NCBI RefSeq assembly: GCF_009909205.1
Contig: NZ_JAAAPN010000010.1
Location: forward strand, 1-64,000
Direction: 5' to 3'
DNA from: Aquabacterium fontiphilum
Lineage (GTDB): Bacteria; Pseudomonadota; Gammaproteobacteria; Burkholderiales; Burkholderiaceae_C
DNA length: 64,000 bases
The notes under the pieces were generated by a model. That model saw only the letters and a list, made by a program, of their open reading frames with translations. It was not told where the DNA came from and ran no database searches. The translations under genes were made by a program, and so were the position numbers. Each line of letters begins with the position of its first letter. Positions within the stretch are counted from its first letter, which is position 1. Below, piece by piece: positions 5,548 through 14,984 of the stretch.

Positions 5548-7116
5548 ATGAGCTCCAACGCCTTAGCCAGCCCGCCGCCGATGCCTGATTACAAAGGCCC
5601 TTTCGCCTTCTTCCGCAGGCACTACAACGGCGACTACTCCCTCGGGCGGTCTTACTGGGTTAACACCTTCCTGGTGTCGCTGTTCGCGCCAGCACTGGGG
5701 CTGATGCTCTTGCCGTGGTTGGGTCGCAGTTTCCCGGCGCGCTACAGTTCAGCGGCGTTTCTGCTGCTCACGGTCCTTGGCCTCCTCATCTGGTTCTGGG
5801 CGGTCTCTGGCACATGGGCATCTGCCAGCAAGCATGTTCAGCGTGGCGGCAAAGCGGGTTGGGCTACCGCCGCAAAGCTGTTGATCATCATTGGCGTCTT
5901 GCGCACGGCGGGCGAGCTTGTCTCGGGCTGGCCCACTTGGAAGGAGCACATCGAAGTGGCTGCGGGCGCCCAAATGGGGCCGGGCGCTGAGTTGGTCGTG
6001 CGCGCCGACGGTCGCTCCATCTTGCTTCACGGCGGCATCAACGACGGAACGGCAGAGCAGCTGGAGCAGGCGCTGCAGGCCGCCCCAGGGGTAACCACCG
6101 TGGTGCTGTCGTCAAGCGGCGGATGGATCCGAGAGGGCCACATGCTGGCCGACGTCATTCGCCAGCGGAGCCTCAATACGTATGTCGAGGGCTACTGCGC
6201 CTCCGCCTGCACGATCGCCTTCTTGGCGGGCCGTGACCGCGCCGCAGCCCCCACGGCCCAGATCGGGTTTCATGCCAGCCGCGGGGTGGGCAGTGTTGGT
6301 TCGAAGCGCTCGAACCAGGAGGTCGAGCAGTTGCGCGCCATGTACCAGGCCGCCGGCCTTCCGGAGTCGTTCATCCGCAGGGTGATCGACACGCCACACG
6401 ACGCCATGTGGCATCCGTCGCACGAGGAGCTGTTGGCAGCGGGCGTGTTGACGCGACGGAGCTCTGGCGGTGAAACGGCGACGATCTCCACGGCGGTTCG
6501 ATCCAAGGAGGCGCTGGCCGCTGAGTTCAAGAAAGTCGAGCTCTTCGCCTTGCTGGCCGCAAAATCGCCCGACGACTTCGAGCGCGTGATCCAGGCGGCC
6601 TGGCTCAAAGCCCAGCAAGGCGCGACGGACGTAGAAGTGACGTCGGCGGGCCGCGCTCAGATCGGCGTCGTCATGCCCAAGTTCCTGGTCTTGGCCACAG
6701 ACGACACGCTGATCGCCTATCAGGCTCTCATTCAGGAGCAGCTTGAAGCCATGCGCGCGCGCGACATGGCAGTCTGCGTCGAGATGGTGCTTCCCTCCGG
6801 CCAGCCCATCAACATCACCGGCAACATGCCGCGCCATCTGGTCGAGCGCGAGCTGAATCTGCTGGCGCAGATGGTGCGTGAAGCCAATGGAGCCCGCGCC
6901 ATCTCCCCGACGCCGGCTGAGCGACAACGCGTCGGCCAGCGCGCCGCGGCGCGTATGACGCAGCAGCAGTTGGCGGTCATTGCAGAGCCCGAGGCCTATC
7001 GCCAAAGCGCGCCGGCTTCGCTGTGCGATGCAGGAATTGCTTTCGTAGCCGGGCTCAACAGCATCCCGGCACAAGAAAGAGGTCGGGCGCTGCGGGTGTT
7101 CTACGCGGGCAACTGA
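5548..7116 (+). CDS. Membrane protein with a ClpP/crotonase-like serine protease domain
   Basis: A 522-residue protein in two parts. Residues 1 to about 125 carry several hydrophobic segments and a soluble lead-in (PFAFFRRHYNGDYSLGRSYW). From about 145 to 290 it looks like the ClpP-like family COG3904: TTVVLSSSGGWIREG, VEGYCASACTIAFLAG with a likely nucleophile Ser in SACT, and AQIGFHASRG with a candidate His. The last 230 residues have no motif I know. Most likely an inner-membrane protein with the protease-like domain outside the cytoplasm. Substrate unknown; the catalytic assignment rests on motif resemblance only. It stands alone between a terminator and a small lipoprotein gene. Confidence 0.65.
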   Translation: MSSNALASPPPMPDYKGPFAFFRRHYNGDYSLGRSYWVNTFLVSLFAPALGLMLLPWLGRSFPARYSSAAFLLLTVLGLLIWFWAVSGTWASASKHVQRGGKAGWATAAKLLIIIGVLRTAGELVSGWPTWKEHIEVAAGAQMGPGAELVVRADGRSILLHGGINDGTAEQLEQALQAAPGVTTVVLSSSGGWIREGHMLADVIRQRSLNTYVEGYCASACTIAFLAGRDRAAAPTAQIGFHASRGVGSVGSKRSNQEVEQLRAMYQAAGLPESFIRRVIDTPHDAMWHPSHEELLAAGVLTRRSSGGETATISTAVRSKEALAAEFKKVELFALLAAKSPDDFERVIQAAWLKAQQGATDVEVTSAGRAQIGVVMPKFLVLATDDTLIAYQALIQEQLEAMRARDMAVCVEMVLPSGQPINITGNMPRHLVERELNLLAQMVREANGARAISPTPAERQRVGQRAAARMTQQQLAVIAEPEAYRQSAPASLCDAGIAFVAGLNSIPAQERGRALRVFYAGN

Positions 7117-7243
7117 ATCCCGAGAGGCGACGAAGGCGGCAGCGCGTTCACATGGTTGCAATGAAGCGCCTTTAAAAAAGCGAACTGACCGCAGGCAGGC
7201 ATTAAGATAACCTGCTTTAATTAAAAATCACATCAGGGTACAA

Positions 7244-7729
7244 ATGAAACACAATCTTTCACGTAGAGCCGTCTTGGCGAACGCACTGCTGTTATCACTA
7301 GTGTCAGGATGCGGAGGCGGCGGAGACAGCAAAAATGAATCCGTAGCAGAAAGCCCGCCGAGCCAGTTCGAATATGATTTATTGGCGGAACAAGCTCGTG
7401 CCAGCCTAAATACTGCACGAACTCTCGCCAGAAGCAGCACCTGCAACGAGTCGAGCGAATGTGTGCTGGTGAAGTTTAATGCCAGCCCCTTCGCTTGCCA
7501 CCATCTTAATATCACCATTACATATTCGTCCACATCGGAAAGCCTGCCCGAAATTCTTCACCACCTCGAGAACTACAAAACCCTGAGCAGGAAAGCCGTT
7601 GCCGTCGAGCCTCCAACTCCACCCGAGACATCCATCACGTGCTTTGCCAGTACGATTGAAATTCCCCCATCTTGTATCGCGCAGACCTGCGGATGGCCAG
7701 CAGAAGGCGACGATCCCCCGCCCCCATAA
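7244..7729 (+). CDS. Hypothetical lipoprotein with a twin-arginine-like leader
   Basis: A 161-residue protein starting MKHNLSRRAVLANALLLSLVSGCGGGG. The leader combines SRRAVLA (weak Tat-like motif) with a lipobox ending VSGC (Cys23), followed by four Gly and a charged segment typical of outer-membrane lipoprotein linkers. The body has five more cysteines in pairs (STCNESSEC, ITCF, PPSC, QTC), compatible with periplasmic disulphides, and ends in DDPPPP. No known family. The gene is preceded by an AT-rich stretch (about 7171-7242) likely to hold its promoter. Confidence 0.6.
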   Translation: MKHNLSRRAVLANALLLSLVSGCGGGGDSKNESVAESPPSQFEYDLLAEQARASLNTARTLARSSTCNESSECVLVKFNASPFACHHLNITITYSSTSESLPEILHHLENYKTLSRKAVAVEPPTPPETSITCFASTIEIPPSCIAQTCGWPAEGDDPPPP

Positions 7730-7774
7730 GGAAACGCAAAAGGATCCATACGGCATCCATAGCAGAATGCCCTC

Positions 7775-8194
7775 ATGGATCCCGTCTACCTTCTCACAGT
7801 GAACGCCGCCCTCCAGGTGTTGGTGTCGTCGTTGCTTGGCACACTGATGCTCGTTCCCATGCAGCCTTGGGGCAAGCGCTTCGCGGCCAGAATGAACATG
7901 AAGTCGCTGCTGGCCACCCACATCGACTGGTACATGCTGGCCTTCATGCAATGGGGCGCCGCTTTCATCATGTCGCGGTGGGACAGCACCGCAAGCTTGC
8001 CCATTGCCGCGCTGCTGGTGTTCGGCGGTTGGACGAACGCGCTGCCCTACCTGCTGCGTGGTTTTGGCATCAACGCCTTCGTGCTCGGGGGTGATACTGT
8101 TCAGCGCATCGCTGCTGCCATCGGGGGCTTGAGCGTGCTGGCCATCCTCACCGCGTGGAGCGTGTTGTGCTGGCAGTTGCTCCACTTGCATTGA
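7775..8194 (+). CDS. Small integral membrane protein, function unknown
   Basis: A 139-residue protein with four predicted hydrophobic helices (about residues 8-28, 46-66, 71-90, 110-135). The pattern of a conserved His in helix 2 (ATHIDWYMLAFMQWG) and the overall size recall hydroxylaminobenzene mutase / styrene-oxide isomerase-like four-helix proteins, but the match is too weak to name it. The next gene starts 41 bases downstream on the same strand, so co-transcription with the VOC/methyltransferase run is possible. Confidence 0.6.
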   Translation: MDPVYLLTVNAALQVLVSSLLGTLMLVPMQPWGKRFAARMNMKSLLATHIDWYMLAFMQWGAAFIMSRWDSTASLPIAALLVFGGWTNALPYLLRGFGINAFVLGGDTVQRIAAAIGGLSVLAILTAWSVLCWQLLHLH

Positions 8195-8235
8195 GGCTCG
8201 CCGGGCAACGCCTTGAGCAATTTGAAAGGTTACCC

Positions 8236-8664
8236 ATGGAAGCACAGCAACTTCATCGCGGCCGCCTGATTGATCACGTTCAACTGGTGGTGCGCGATCT
8301 GGCGGCCAGCCGGGCTTTTTACGAGGCCGCCCTGGGCGCGCTCAACGTGCCCATGGGCGGCGAAGGCGAAGGCTACTTTTGGGTGGACGAGCTGTTTGTT
8401 TCAACTGCCGACAGCCTGGCCTCGCAGGGCCACCTCACGGGCCGCCACCATCTGGCGTTTCAGGCGCAAGACCGGGCCATGGTTGACGCCTTCTACCGGG
8501 CGGCGCTGGCCCACGGCGGCCAGGACAATGGTGCCCCCGGAGAGCGCCCGTATCACCCCGGCTACTACGCCGCGTTCGTGCTGGATCCGGACGGCAACAA
8601 CATCGAGGCCGTTTATCACGGCGAAGCGGAGCGCTCGGCCCCGTCGGTGGTCATCACTTTTTGA
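8236..8664 (+). CDS. VOC-family (glyoxalase/dioxygenase-like) protein
   Basis: A 142-residue single vicinal-oxygen-chelate protein. Paired beta-alpha-beta-beta-beta units are visible: IDHVQLVVRDLAASRAFYEAAL, then YFWVDELFV, RHHLAFQAQDRAMVDAFYRAAL, and DPDGNNIEAVYHG. The His of IDHVQL, a His in RHHLAF and the Glu of NIEAV are in the usual metal-ligand positions, so it is probably a metal-dependent member. Substrate unknown. Start ATG 8236 follows GAAAGG; the frame is open upstream but overlaps the preceding gene. It is 12 bases from the methyltransferase gene. Confidence 0.85.
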   Translation: MEAQQLHRGRLIDHVQLVVRDLAASRAFYEAALGALNVPMGGEGEGYFWVDELFVSTADSLASQGHLTGRHHLAFQAQDRAMVDAFYRAALAHGGQDNGAPGERPYHPGYYAAFVLDPDGNNIEAVYHGEAERSAPSVVITF

Positions 8665-8676
8665 TCGGATGCGCCC

Positions 8677-9378
8677 GTGGACCGCACGGAACTCAAATCG
8701 ACCTTTGATCAGCAAGCCGGCGTGTACGACCAGCAATGGGCCAAGCTGGCGCCCTTTCGGGACGGCATCCACTTGCTGGCGGCATCGGTCTTCAGCGGTT
8801 TGCCGCACGACGCCCGCATGTTGTGCGTTGGCGCAGGCACGGGTGCCGAAATCCACTTCTTTGCGGATCGTTTTCCCGGCTGGACGTTTGTGGCGGTCGA
8901 GCCATCTGGGGGGATGGTGAGCGCCGCAAGGTCTCGTGCTGAGGCCCATGGCTACGACAAGCGCTGCGAGTTCCACACAGGCTACTTGGAATCCCTGCCC
9001 ACGTCAGCGCCGTTCGATGCCGCCACCTCGCTGCTGGTGTCGCACTTCTTGCTGCACCCAGGCGAACGCATGGCATTCTTCCGAGCGATTGCAGACCGGC
9101 TGAAGCCCGAGGGCATGCTGGTGACGTCGGATCTGAGCGCAGACACAGCCTCGCCGCTCTACCCGGACTTGCTGGAGGTATGGATGCGGGCGCTCTCGGG
9201 GGCGGACCTTTCCGCGGAGCGCTTGCAGCAGATGCGGGCGGCCTATGACAAAGATGTGTCCATTCTGCCGCCGAGCAGCGTCGAAGCCATCGTCGCTTCA
9301 GGGGGGTTCCAGCCGCCGGTACAGTGTTATCAGGCTGGGCTGATACACGCTTGGTATGCCCGGCGACGGGCGAGCTGA
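8677..9378 (+). CDS. Class I SAM-dependent methyltransferase
   Basis: A 233-residue Rossmann-fold methyltransferase. Motif I is MLCVGAGTGAEIHFFADRFP with the acidic ribose-binding residue in FVAVEPSGGM. Motif IV is near TSLLVSHFLLHPGE, and PEGMLVTSDLSAD follows. The acceptor substrate cannot be read from sequence; the layout resembles small-molecule methyltransferases of the Methyltransf_12/25 type. The start is GTG at 8677; no ATG lies nearby in frame. Closely spaced between a VOC gene and a DUF2007 gene, so likely one transcript. Confidence 0.85.
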   Translation: MDRTELKSTFDQQAGVYDQQWAKLAPFRDGIHLLAASVFSGLPHDARMLCVGAGTGAEIHFFADRFPGWTFVAVEPSGGMVSAARSRAEAHGYDKRCEFHTGYLESLPTSAPFDAATSLLVSHFLLHPGERMAFFRAIADRLKPEGMLVTSDLSADTASPLYPDLLEVWMRALSGADLSAERLQQMRAAYDKDVSILPPSSVEAIVASGGFQPPVQCYQAGLIHAWYARRRAS

Positions 9379-9388
9379 AAGGGTTCCC

Positions 9389-9664
9389 ATGGATGCGCAA
9401 ACTGAAGGCGACATGGTGGTGCTGGTCGGCAACCTGACCCCCACCGAGGCCCATATCCTGACGTCATGCCTGAAGGCAGCGGGCATCCAGGCGCTGGCGG
9501 GCGACACCGACACGGTGCAGGCGAACGACCTGTGGTCGATCGCGCTGGGTGGCGCCAAGATCCGTGTGCGGGCGGCTCAGTTGGACGAGGCCAAAGCGGT
9601 GCTGAAGGCTTTCGAGGCCGGTGAGTTCGAGCTGGGGGATGACTTCGACGAAGGCCGGGCATGA
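9389..9664 (+). CDS. DUF2007 protein (putative signal-transducing protein)
   Basis: A 91-residue protein matching the small DUF2007 family. It has a ferredoxin-like layout with MVVLVGNLTPTEAHILTSCLKAAGI, then a central DLWSIALGGAKIRV strand pair and ELDEAKAVL-type helix (here AQLDEAKAVLKAF), with an acidic tail (GDDFDEGRA). Start ATG 9389 follows GAAAGGG. It overlaps the next gene by four bases (ATGA), so the two are translationally coupled. Function is not established for the family. Confidence 0.8.
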   Translation: MDAQTEGDMVVLVGNLTPTEAHILTSCLKAAGIQALAGDTDTVQANDLWSIALGGAKIRVRAAQLDEAKAVLKAFEAGEFELGDDFDEGRA

Positions 9665-10089
9665 CACCGCACCTGTCAGTCATCACACTGGGCGTGGACA
9701 ACCTGGAGCGTGCGGTGGCGTTCTACCGCGACGGGCTCGGCTGGCCAACCAAGGGGATCATCGGCACCGAGTTCGAGCACGGGGCCGTGGCCTTCTTTTC
9801 CTTGAATGGCGGGCTGCGGCTGGCCCTGTGGCCGCGCGCCAGCTTGGCCCATGATGCGGGCCTGCCGCCACCGTCAGGCAGCGCGGCCGTATCGGGCGGC
9901 ATCAGCCTGGGCCATAACGTCGAGTCGGCCGAGGCGGTCGATGCCGTGATGACCCAAGCCATTCGCGCCGGTGGCAGCGAGGTCAAACCGGCACAGCCCA
10001 CCTTCTACGGCGGCTACGCCGGCTACTTCGCGGACACCGAAGGCCACCTGTGGGAGGTGGTTTACAACCCGGCGCTGGGCGATCTTTAG
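9661..10089 (+). CDS. VOC-family protein, second copy
   Basis: A 142-residue glyoxalase-like protein (LSVITLGVDNLERAVAFYRDGLGWPTKG at the start, TEGHLWEVVYNP at the end). The first canonical metal ligand is not a His here (LSVITLGV), whereas the terminal Glu of LWEVVY is kept, so it may have lost or changed metal binding, as in one common VOC subgroup. It is only distantly similar to the VOC protein at 8236 and not a recent duplicate. It overlaps the DUF2007 gene and converges with the TPS transporter gene 9 bases away, with no terminator visible between them. Confidence 0.85.
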   Translation: MTPHLSVITLGVDNLERAVAFYRDGLGWPTKGIIGTEFEHGAVAFFSLNGGLRLALWPRASLAHDAGLPPPSGSAAVSGGISLGHNVESAEAVDAVMTQAIRAGGSEVKPAQPTFYGGYAGYFADTEGHLWEVVYNPALGDL

Positions 10090-10098
10090 CCCCGAGGC

Positions 10099-11763
10099 TC
10101 AGAAGCGATAAGCCACCGTCACCCACAGCCGTGGATTGCGCTGTCGCGTGTCGGATGTGGCGTTGCCGCCATGGGTTCGCCACGCCAGCGCAGCGTCGAC
10201 CGTCCAGTCGGCCTGCTGAGCGCGCACGCCCAGGCCCGCGCCGCCCAGCGAGCGGCTGTTGTCGCCTTGTTCCCAGGGACGCGCGTTGCGTGCGATGCGG
10301 CCTGCGTCGTGGAACAGATATGGCGTCACGCCGCCCATCGTGTAGCGCAGTTCGACCTGGCCAAGCCAGCCCCGATCGCCATAGCCTTCGCCGCTGGGAT
10401 AGGCTCGCACAGCGTCCGCCCCGCCGAGACCGAAGCCTTCTGATGAATCCAGGTTCATGCGGGTCCATTGGGCGGCCACGCGCGCGTGCAGCGTCCATGC
10501 GCCCGGCAGAGCCTGGATGCGCGCCACGTCGACGTTGAACTTGTCAAACCGGCCTTCGGTGCGGGCGGTCGTACGGTCGAGCGCGCGAGCGGCAGGGTCA
10601 AGTTGCAGCTTGCCAGCCGACCAACTGAACATGCCATAGGTCAGGCCGCCCTGCCCCAGTCCGTCTCGCAAGTCCAGCCTCAGGGTGAGCGGCACGACAT
10701 TGCTGGTCTTGTCGCTGCGCGTATCGGTGCTGCCTTGCCGGTCAATCAGTTTCTTGTGCTGATAAGCACCGCCCAGCGTGACATTGAGGCGCTGCGAGCG
10801 TACCAGCGGGTAGGTCAGGCCGAGGCTTGAGACTTCGGCTGTGCCGGTGGCATCCAGGCTGGAGAAGCCTTTGCCCAAGGTGTAAGCGCTGCGGGAATAG
10901 CCGCCCTGGGCGCGCAAGCCCGAAGCCCCTACGGGCGCGCTGTAGTCGGCACTTCCAAACCACATGGCTTCATCAGTCACCAGCGCCCTCAGACTGATCT
11001 GGTCGCCCACCAGGAAAGGGCTGTTGATGTCGAGGTCCAGCTTGGCGCGGTGTTGCCCGGTGTAGCGGTTACCGGTGTTGTCCAGCCCAACTTGGCCCGT
11101 GATACGGGGGCCGCGCTGCAGCGAAACATCCAGATCACCCGAGCCCGCGGCCTGCCCCGGACGAATGAGCGGCGACACGCTCACGCCAGGCAGATCGTCG
11201 AGCAGCAGCGTGGCGCGCTCGAGCGCAGCGCTCTGAATCACCGCACCGGTCTGCAGGCCGCCGAGAAAGGCTTGACCGCGCGCGGCAAGAGCCGGGTCAT
11301 CCGACAGGGCGCGCACTTGACCATACTGGCCCTCGATGACTTCAATGCGCAGGATCTGGTCGCCCAGGGCTTGTGCTGGCACAAGTGCCCGCGCAAACGG
11401 ATAGCCGTTGCGGCGGTAATGCGCGCTGATGGCGTCGGCGAGGCCGCGCAGGCCGGCCAGATCGAATGCACGCCCGCGGACGTCGCCAATAACGGCCTGC
11501 AGGGCCTCACTGGTGTACACGGTGTGGCCGCTGAACTGGACGCCGGCGAGTGTGACCTGGGGCCCGCCCGGCGGCGTGGCCTGGCGCGGGGCGGGCTGAA
11601 CATCGACCAGCACGCCGGGTTGAGGCGCCTGCGGTGCTGGTTGGGTTTGCCTGAGCACTTGACCGCCGTCTGGCGCGGTCTGCGCGCGGGCATGCGCAGC
11701 AAGCGCCGCAATGACGGCCAGCGCCACGGCGCGGTATACGACGGTGTGAGCTTGCGACATCAT
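10099..11763 (-). CDS. Two-partner secretion transporter TpsB (ShlB/FhaC/HecB family)
   Basis: A 554-residue outer-membrane transporter that exports its partner exoprotein. Residues 1-27 form a signal peptide (ALAAHARAQ). A Pro-rich linker follows, then a POTRA-type region (QVTLAGVQFSGHTVYTSEAL, AHYRRNGYPFARALVPAQ, LRIEVIEGQYG). The C-terminal half is a beta-barrel with GDQISLRALVTDEAMWFGSADYS and ends in Phe (VTVAYRF), as outer-membrane proteins do. Tandem ATGs occur at 11763 and 11760. The start overlaps the exoprotein stop by four bases, so the pair is translationally coupled with the exoprotein gene first. Confidence 0.92.
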   Translation of the reverse strand: MMSQAHTVVYRAVALAVIAALAAHARAQTAPDGGQVLRQTQPAPQAPQPGVLVDVQPAPRQATPPGGPQVTLAGVQFSGHTVYTSEALQAVIGDVRGRAFDLAGLRGLADAISAHYRRNGYPFARALVPAQALGDQILRIEVIEGQYGQVRALSDDPALAARGQAFLGGLQTGAVIQSAALERATLLLDDLPGVSVSPLIRPGQAAGSGDLDVSLQRGPRITGQVGLDNTGNRYTGQHRAKLDLDINSPFLVGDQISLRALVTDEAMWFGSADYSAPVGASGLRAQGGYSRSAYTLGKGFSSLDATGTAEVSSLGLTYPLVRSQRLNVTLGGAYQHKKLIDRQGSTDTRSDKTSNVVPLTLRLDLRDGLGQGGLTYGMFSWSAGKLQLDPAARALDRTTARTEGRFDKFNVDVARIQALPGAWTLHARVAAQWTRMNLDSSEGFGLGGADAVRAYPSGEGYGDRGWLGQVELRYTMGGVTPYLFHDAGRIARNARPWEQGDNSRSLGGAGLGVRAQQADWTVDAALAWRTHGGNATSDTRQRNPRLWVTVAYRF

Positions 11764-14700
11764 TGACCTTCCTGATGGGTTGCGGCGCCATGGCCGGCGG
11801 GCATGCGAATGCCACCTGAGACGACGAACACCCGCATGAAGCCAGCGCCATCGCGTCCGCCAGAGGCAGCTGTTGGCGGCACACCGGCCCCGGCCGAGGC
11901 CTCTGGCGTGGCCGGCGCGGAAACAAACACCAGGCCATTGGATGCCGCCGCGCCCGGCGTGGGGGGGGCCAATGTGATCGGCCCGGTGGAGACCACACGA
12001 GGCAGGCTGCTGACGAGCGTGGTGCGCACTGCAGCCTCCTGCGGCTCGGGGGGCGTGCCGCGCTCAATCAGGAGGCTGCCATCCAGCGCGGTGATGTCGT
12101 AGTTGCTACCGGCGAACGCATTGGCCGTGATCGCATAGCTGCCGACCGTCTCACCTGGCACGCGCGACAGGGTGACGGTCAGGCTGTCGCCATCAACCAG
12201 GCTGCCTGAGGTGAGTTGGTAGGTGAAGACCGGGTCGACCGCATTCACGAGCTTGCGCCTGTCGTCAACGGTGACCGTGAGGGCGCGGGGGTTGATGGTC
12301 AGCGTGCCGCTGGTGTAGTTGATGAGGTAGCCCTGCTGGGTTGAGCGCAAGCCGTTTGGTGCGATGTCGTAGCTGCCCGCCTGGGTGGCGCTCTCTGCGC
12401 TGCCTCCGTAGCTTAAGCTGCCCGCAATCAGGCTCATGTCCGGTGTGAGGCTGTAGCTGGCGGTGTAGCTGCCGGCGTAGGCCTGGCCGTCATAGGTCTT
12501 GCTGACGTCGTGAGCCGTGACGTGAAGCGGGACCATGTGCGCGCGCAGCAGTGGGTCAGTATGCCCCTCATACAGCACCCAGACCTGGTTGAAATCCCAG
12601 CCGGGCGCGCTGTCGCCATTGGCTGTCGTGGCGCTGGTGAAGTTAACTGCCGTCCTGAAATCCGCTGTGCTCATCCCGTGGCCTGCGCCGCTCGTGGCCT
12701 GGCCGCTGCGCTGGACATCCCAGAAGCTGGTGTTCGCGGCCCACGCGGAGTCGCTGTGGCCGGTGAGGCCACCAACATCGTCGCCTGGGCTGGAGACAGC
12801 CCCGGTCGCATAGCTGCGCTCGATGTTGCCGCCATGGTGGCCCACGAGCCCACCAACGCGGTCGCCCGTGGCCGTGACGGAGCCGGTGGCATAGCTGTTA
12901 ACGATGTAGTTGTTGCTGTAGCCGGTCAAGCCCCCTACAAAGCTGCCGCCCGTGATAGCGCCGGTGGCATAGGTGGTGTCAAGCACCCCGGTGTTGGCGC
13001 CCGTCAGGCCGCCGGCGCCGTTGGGGGAGCCACTCAAGGCGCCGGTGGCCGTCACGCTGCCTGTGGCGTAGCTGTGCTCGATCCAGCCGCCGTTGAACCC
13101 GACAAGGCCGCCCACCTCACGGTCGGCCGACACAGTCGCAAATGAACGGCTTTCCCGGGTGGTCAACTCGTGTGCCGTGCCAATCAGGCCACCCACGTAG
13201 TACGCGCCACTCACCGTGCCAGAAGCGTAGTTGTTGTGGATGCCGCCCCCCACGGCAGCGCCCACCAGTGCCCCGGTGCGCTCACCGCCGACGATCTGGA
13301 CGTTCGCCAGCCCGACGTTGCGCAAGGTGGCGTGGTCTGTGGCGCCGAACAGGCCCACACCGTACTGCGCCGGAAGGTTGATGCTCAGGTTGCTGATTAC
13401 GTTACCCAGGCCGTCGAACTGCCCGGTGAACTCGCCGCTGCCGTTGCCGACCGGGTTGAAGCCTTGTGCCCAGCCAGCCGTGGCAGTGGCGTCAATGTGA
13501 CCGCCCAGGGCATATCGGCCGGCGAGGTCGCCCGCCATGCCTTGCAGATCAGCGCCGTTCGTGCTGCCCTCGCTGCCCAGCGCATTGATCACGGTGTAGC
13601 CAAGCCCGCCGATGGTGAGCAGCCCGGTTCCTGCGCGGCCGCCAAAGTCCACCCGACCGCTGAAGCCACCGCCCAGAGCGGTGCCCACGCGCACCGTGCC
13701 ACTGGTGTTGGCCGCATCTGAACCGTTGGCGGTGGCCGGATTGAGTGCCAGAGTGGCCGTACCGGTCGCGGTCATGACGGCTTCGATGCGCACGTCCCGG
13801 GCCGCTGTCAGCGTGAGGGTGTTGGCCGACCAGCTGATGGTGTCGCGCACGAGGATGTCGCCTGACCCCGCGCCCGAACCGCTGCTGCTCTGGATCTCCA
13901 CATTGGCGGTGTTCAATGCGCTGGACAGCTGCGTCCCGGTCATGTCACCCCCCGTCGCGGCGATGACGTAGTCCTGCGGATCAATCAGCCATTTGCCGGT
14001 CTGCCCCCCCTGGGACTGGGCAGTGACACGCAGATCCGACGCCAGCTTGACACGCGCGGCACTGGTTTCGATGAAGCCGCCATCGCCACCCGCGGGGGCG
14101 CTGGCGTCCAGGCGCCCGCCCACCTCGATGCGATCATGGGCCATGCCGCCCAGCAACATGATCTGCCCGCGCTCGCCGGTGGCCAGCGTCTGAGCCTCGG
14201 TGACACCGGTGTGCCGAATGACGGTGGACATCAGGTCCCCCGCGGACCGGGCGTTCAGGTAGACCACCCCGCCTGAGGACCGTATGGCCCCGCCCTGTGC
14301 GATCAGGGCGTTCAATGCGCCCTCTTCCACCTGAATCCTGACCGGCCCACCCATATCCAGCGTGACGACCTTACCGGCTCCCAGTGCCACGCCACCACGA
14401 ACAGCCTCGATGCGGCCGTGGTTCTCGATTCGGGCAGCCACGAGGGCAACAGCACCCCCCTCAGAGGCGGTGATGCGCCCGCGGTTGACGATGCGGGCGT
14501 CGCTGTTGCCAGCGAACCGGTACTGGCCGCTCAGCAGGTCGTCGCTGCTCATGGACAGCGTGGACGCTACCAGCCCGCCCACGTTGACCTGTGCCGTCGC
14601 GGAGAACAGCACCCCGTTGGGGTTGAGCAGAAACACCTGACCGTTGGCACGCAACGCCCCCTGAATCACAGTGGGGTCGGCGCCCGTCACCCTGTTAAGC

Positions 14701-14984
14701 GCCACGGAGCTGGCCGACGGCTGAATGAACTGCACGGTGTGGCCCCGCGCGATCGAAAAGCGCTGCCAGTCGGTCACGAGCGCGTCGGTGTGCTGCGTGA
14801 TGGTCAGGGTGCGTCCGGTCTGCCCGATGTGGCCGCTGCCGCTGACGACGGTTCCACCTTGGGGCAGCACCTGCGCCCCGGCGCCGGCGCTGAGCAGTCC
14901 GATCAATCCTGCCGCCGCAAAAAAGGCTTGCAGAGCCTCTCGCCCGACCAGGCGACAGGAGAAGTGACGGATCGGTAAGTTCAT
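11760..14984 (-). CDS. Two-partner secretion exoprotein TpsA with GLUG and MBG-type repeats
   Basis: A 1,074-residue filamentous-haemagglutinin-type exoprotein. Residues 1-38 are a long signal peptide. The TPS secretion domain follows, with NPNGVLF at 121-127 (the NPNG hallmark) and INRG/ENHG repeats ([16 protein letters not shown]). The middle has at least five GLUG-type repeats ([14 protein letters not shown] variants between about residues 590 and 770). An MBG-like module ([16 protein letters not shown]) and a low-complexity Pro/Ala tail end the protein. Short for this family, with no C-terminal toxin domain that I can see, so an adhesin or biofilm role is likelier than contact-dependent inhibition. 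Start ATG 14984 is chosen for the GAGGT upstream and the signal peptide. Confidence 0.88.
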   Translation of the reverse strand: MNLPIRHFSCRLVGREALQAFFAAAGLIGLLSAGAGAQVLPQGGTVVSGSGHIGQTGRTLTITQHTDALVTDWQRFSIARGHTVQFIQPSASSVALNRVTGADPTVIQGALRANGQVFLLNPNGVLFSATAQVNVGGLVASTLSMSSDDLLSGQYRFAGNSDARIVNRGRITASEGGAVALVAARIENHGRIEAVRGGVALGAGKVVTLDMGGPVRIQVEEGALNALIAQGGAIRSSGGVVYLNARSAGDLMSTVIRHTGVTEAQTLATGERGQIMLLGGMAHDRIEVGGRLDASAPAGGDGGFIETSAARVKLASDLRVTAQSQGGQTGKWLIDPQDYVIAATGGDMTGTQLSSALNTANVEIQSSSGSGAGSGDILVRDTISWSANTLTLTAARDVRIEAVMTATGTATLALNPATANGSDAANTSGTVRVGTALGGGFSGRVDFGGRAGTGLLTIGGLGYTVINALGSEGSTNGADLQGMAGDLAGRYALGGHIDATATAGWAQGFNPVGNGSGEFTGQFDGLGNVISNLSINLPAQYGVGLFGATDHATLRNVGLANVQIVGGERTGALVGAAVGGGIHNNYASGTVSGAYYVGGLIGTAHELTTRESRSFATVSADREVGGLVGFNGGWIEHSYATGSVTATGALSGSPNGAGGLTGANTGVLDTTYATGAITGGSFVGGLTGYSNNYIVNSYATGSVTATGDRVGGLVGHHGGNIERSYATGAVSSPGDDVGGLTGHSDSAWAANTSFWDVQRSGQATSGAGHGMSTADFRTAVNFTSATTANGDSAPGWDFNQVWVLYEGHTDPLLRAHMVPLHVTAHDVSKTYDGQAYAGSYTASYSLTPDMSLIAGSLSYGGSAESATQAGSYDIAPNGLRSTQQGYLINYTSGTLTINPRALTVTVDDRRKLVNAVDPVFTYQLTSGSLVDGDSLTVTLSRVPGETVGSYAITANAFAGSNYDITALDGSLLIERGTPPEPQEAAVRTTLVSSLPRVVSTGPITLAPPTPGAAASNGLVFVSAPATPEASAGAGVPPTAASGGRDGAGFMRVFVVSGGIRMPAGHGAATHQEGQ

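Noticed and set aside
12600-13300. Repeated DNA segments inside the TPS exoprotein gene as possible CRISPR or mobile repeats
   Set aside because: The repetition is protein-level GLUG-type repeats in frame within one gene; spacing and sequence are not CRISPR-like.
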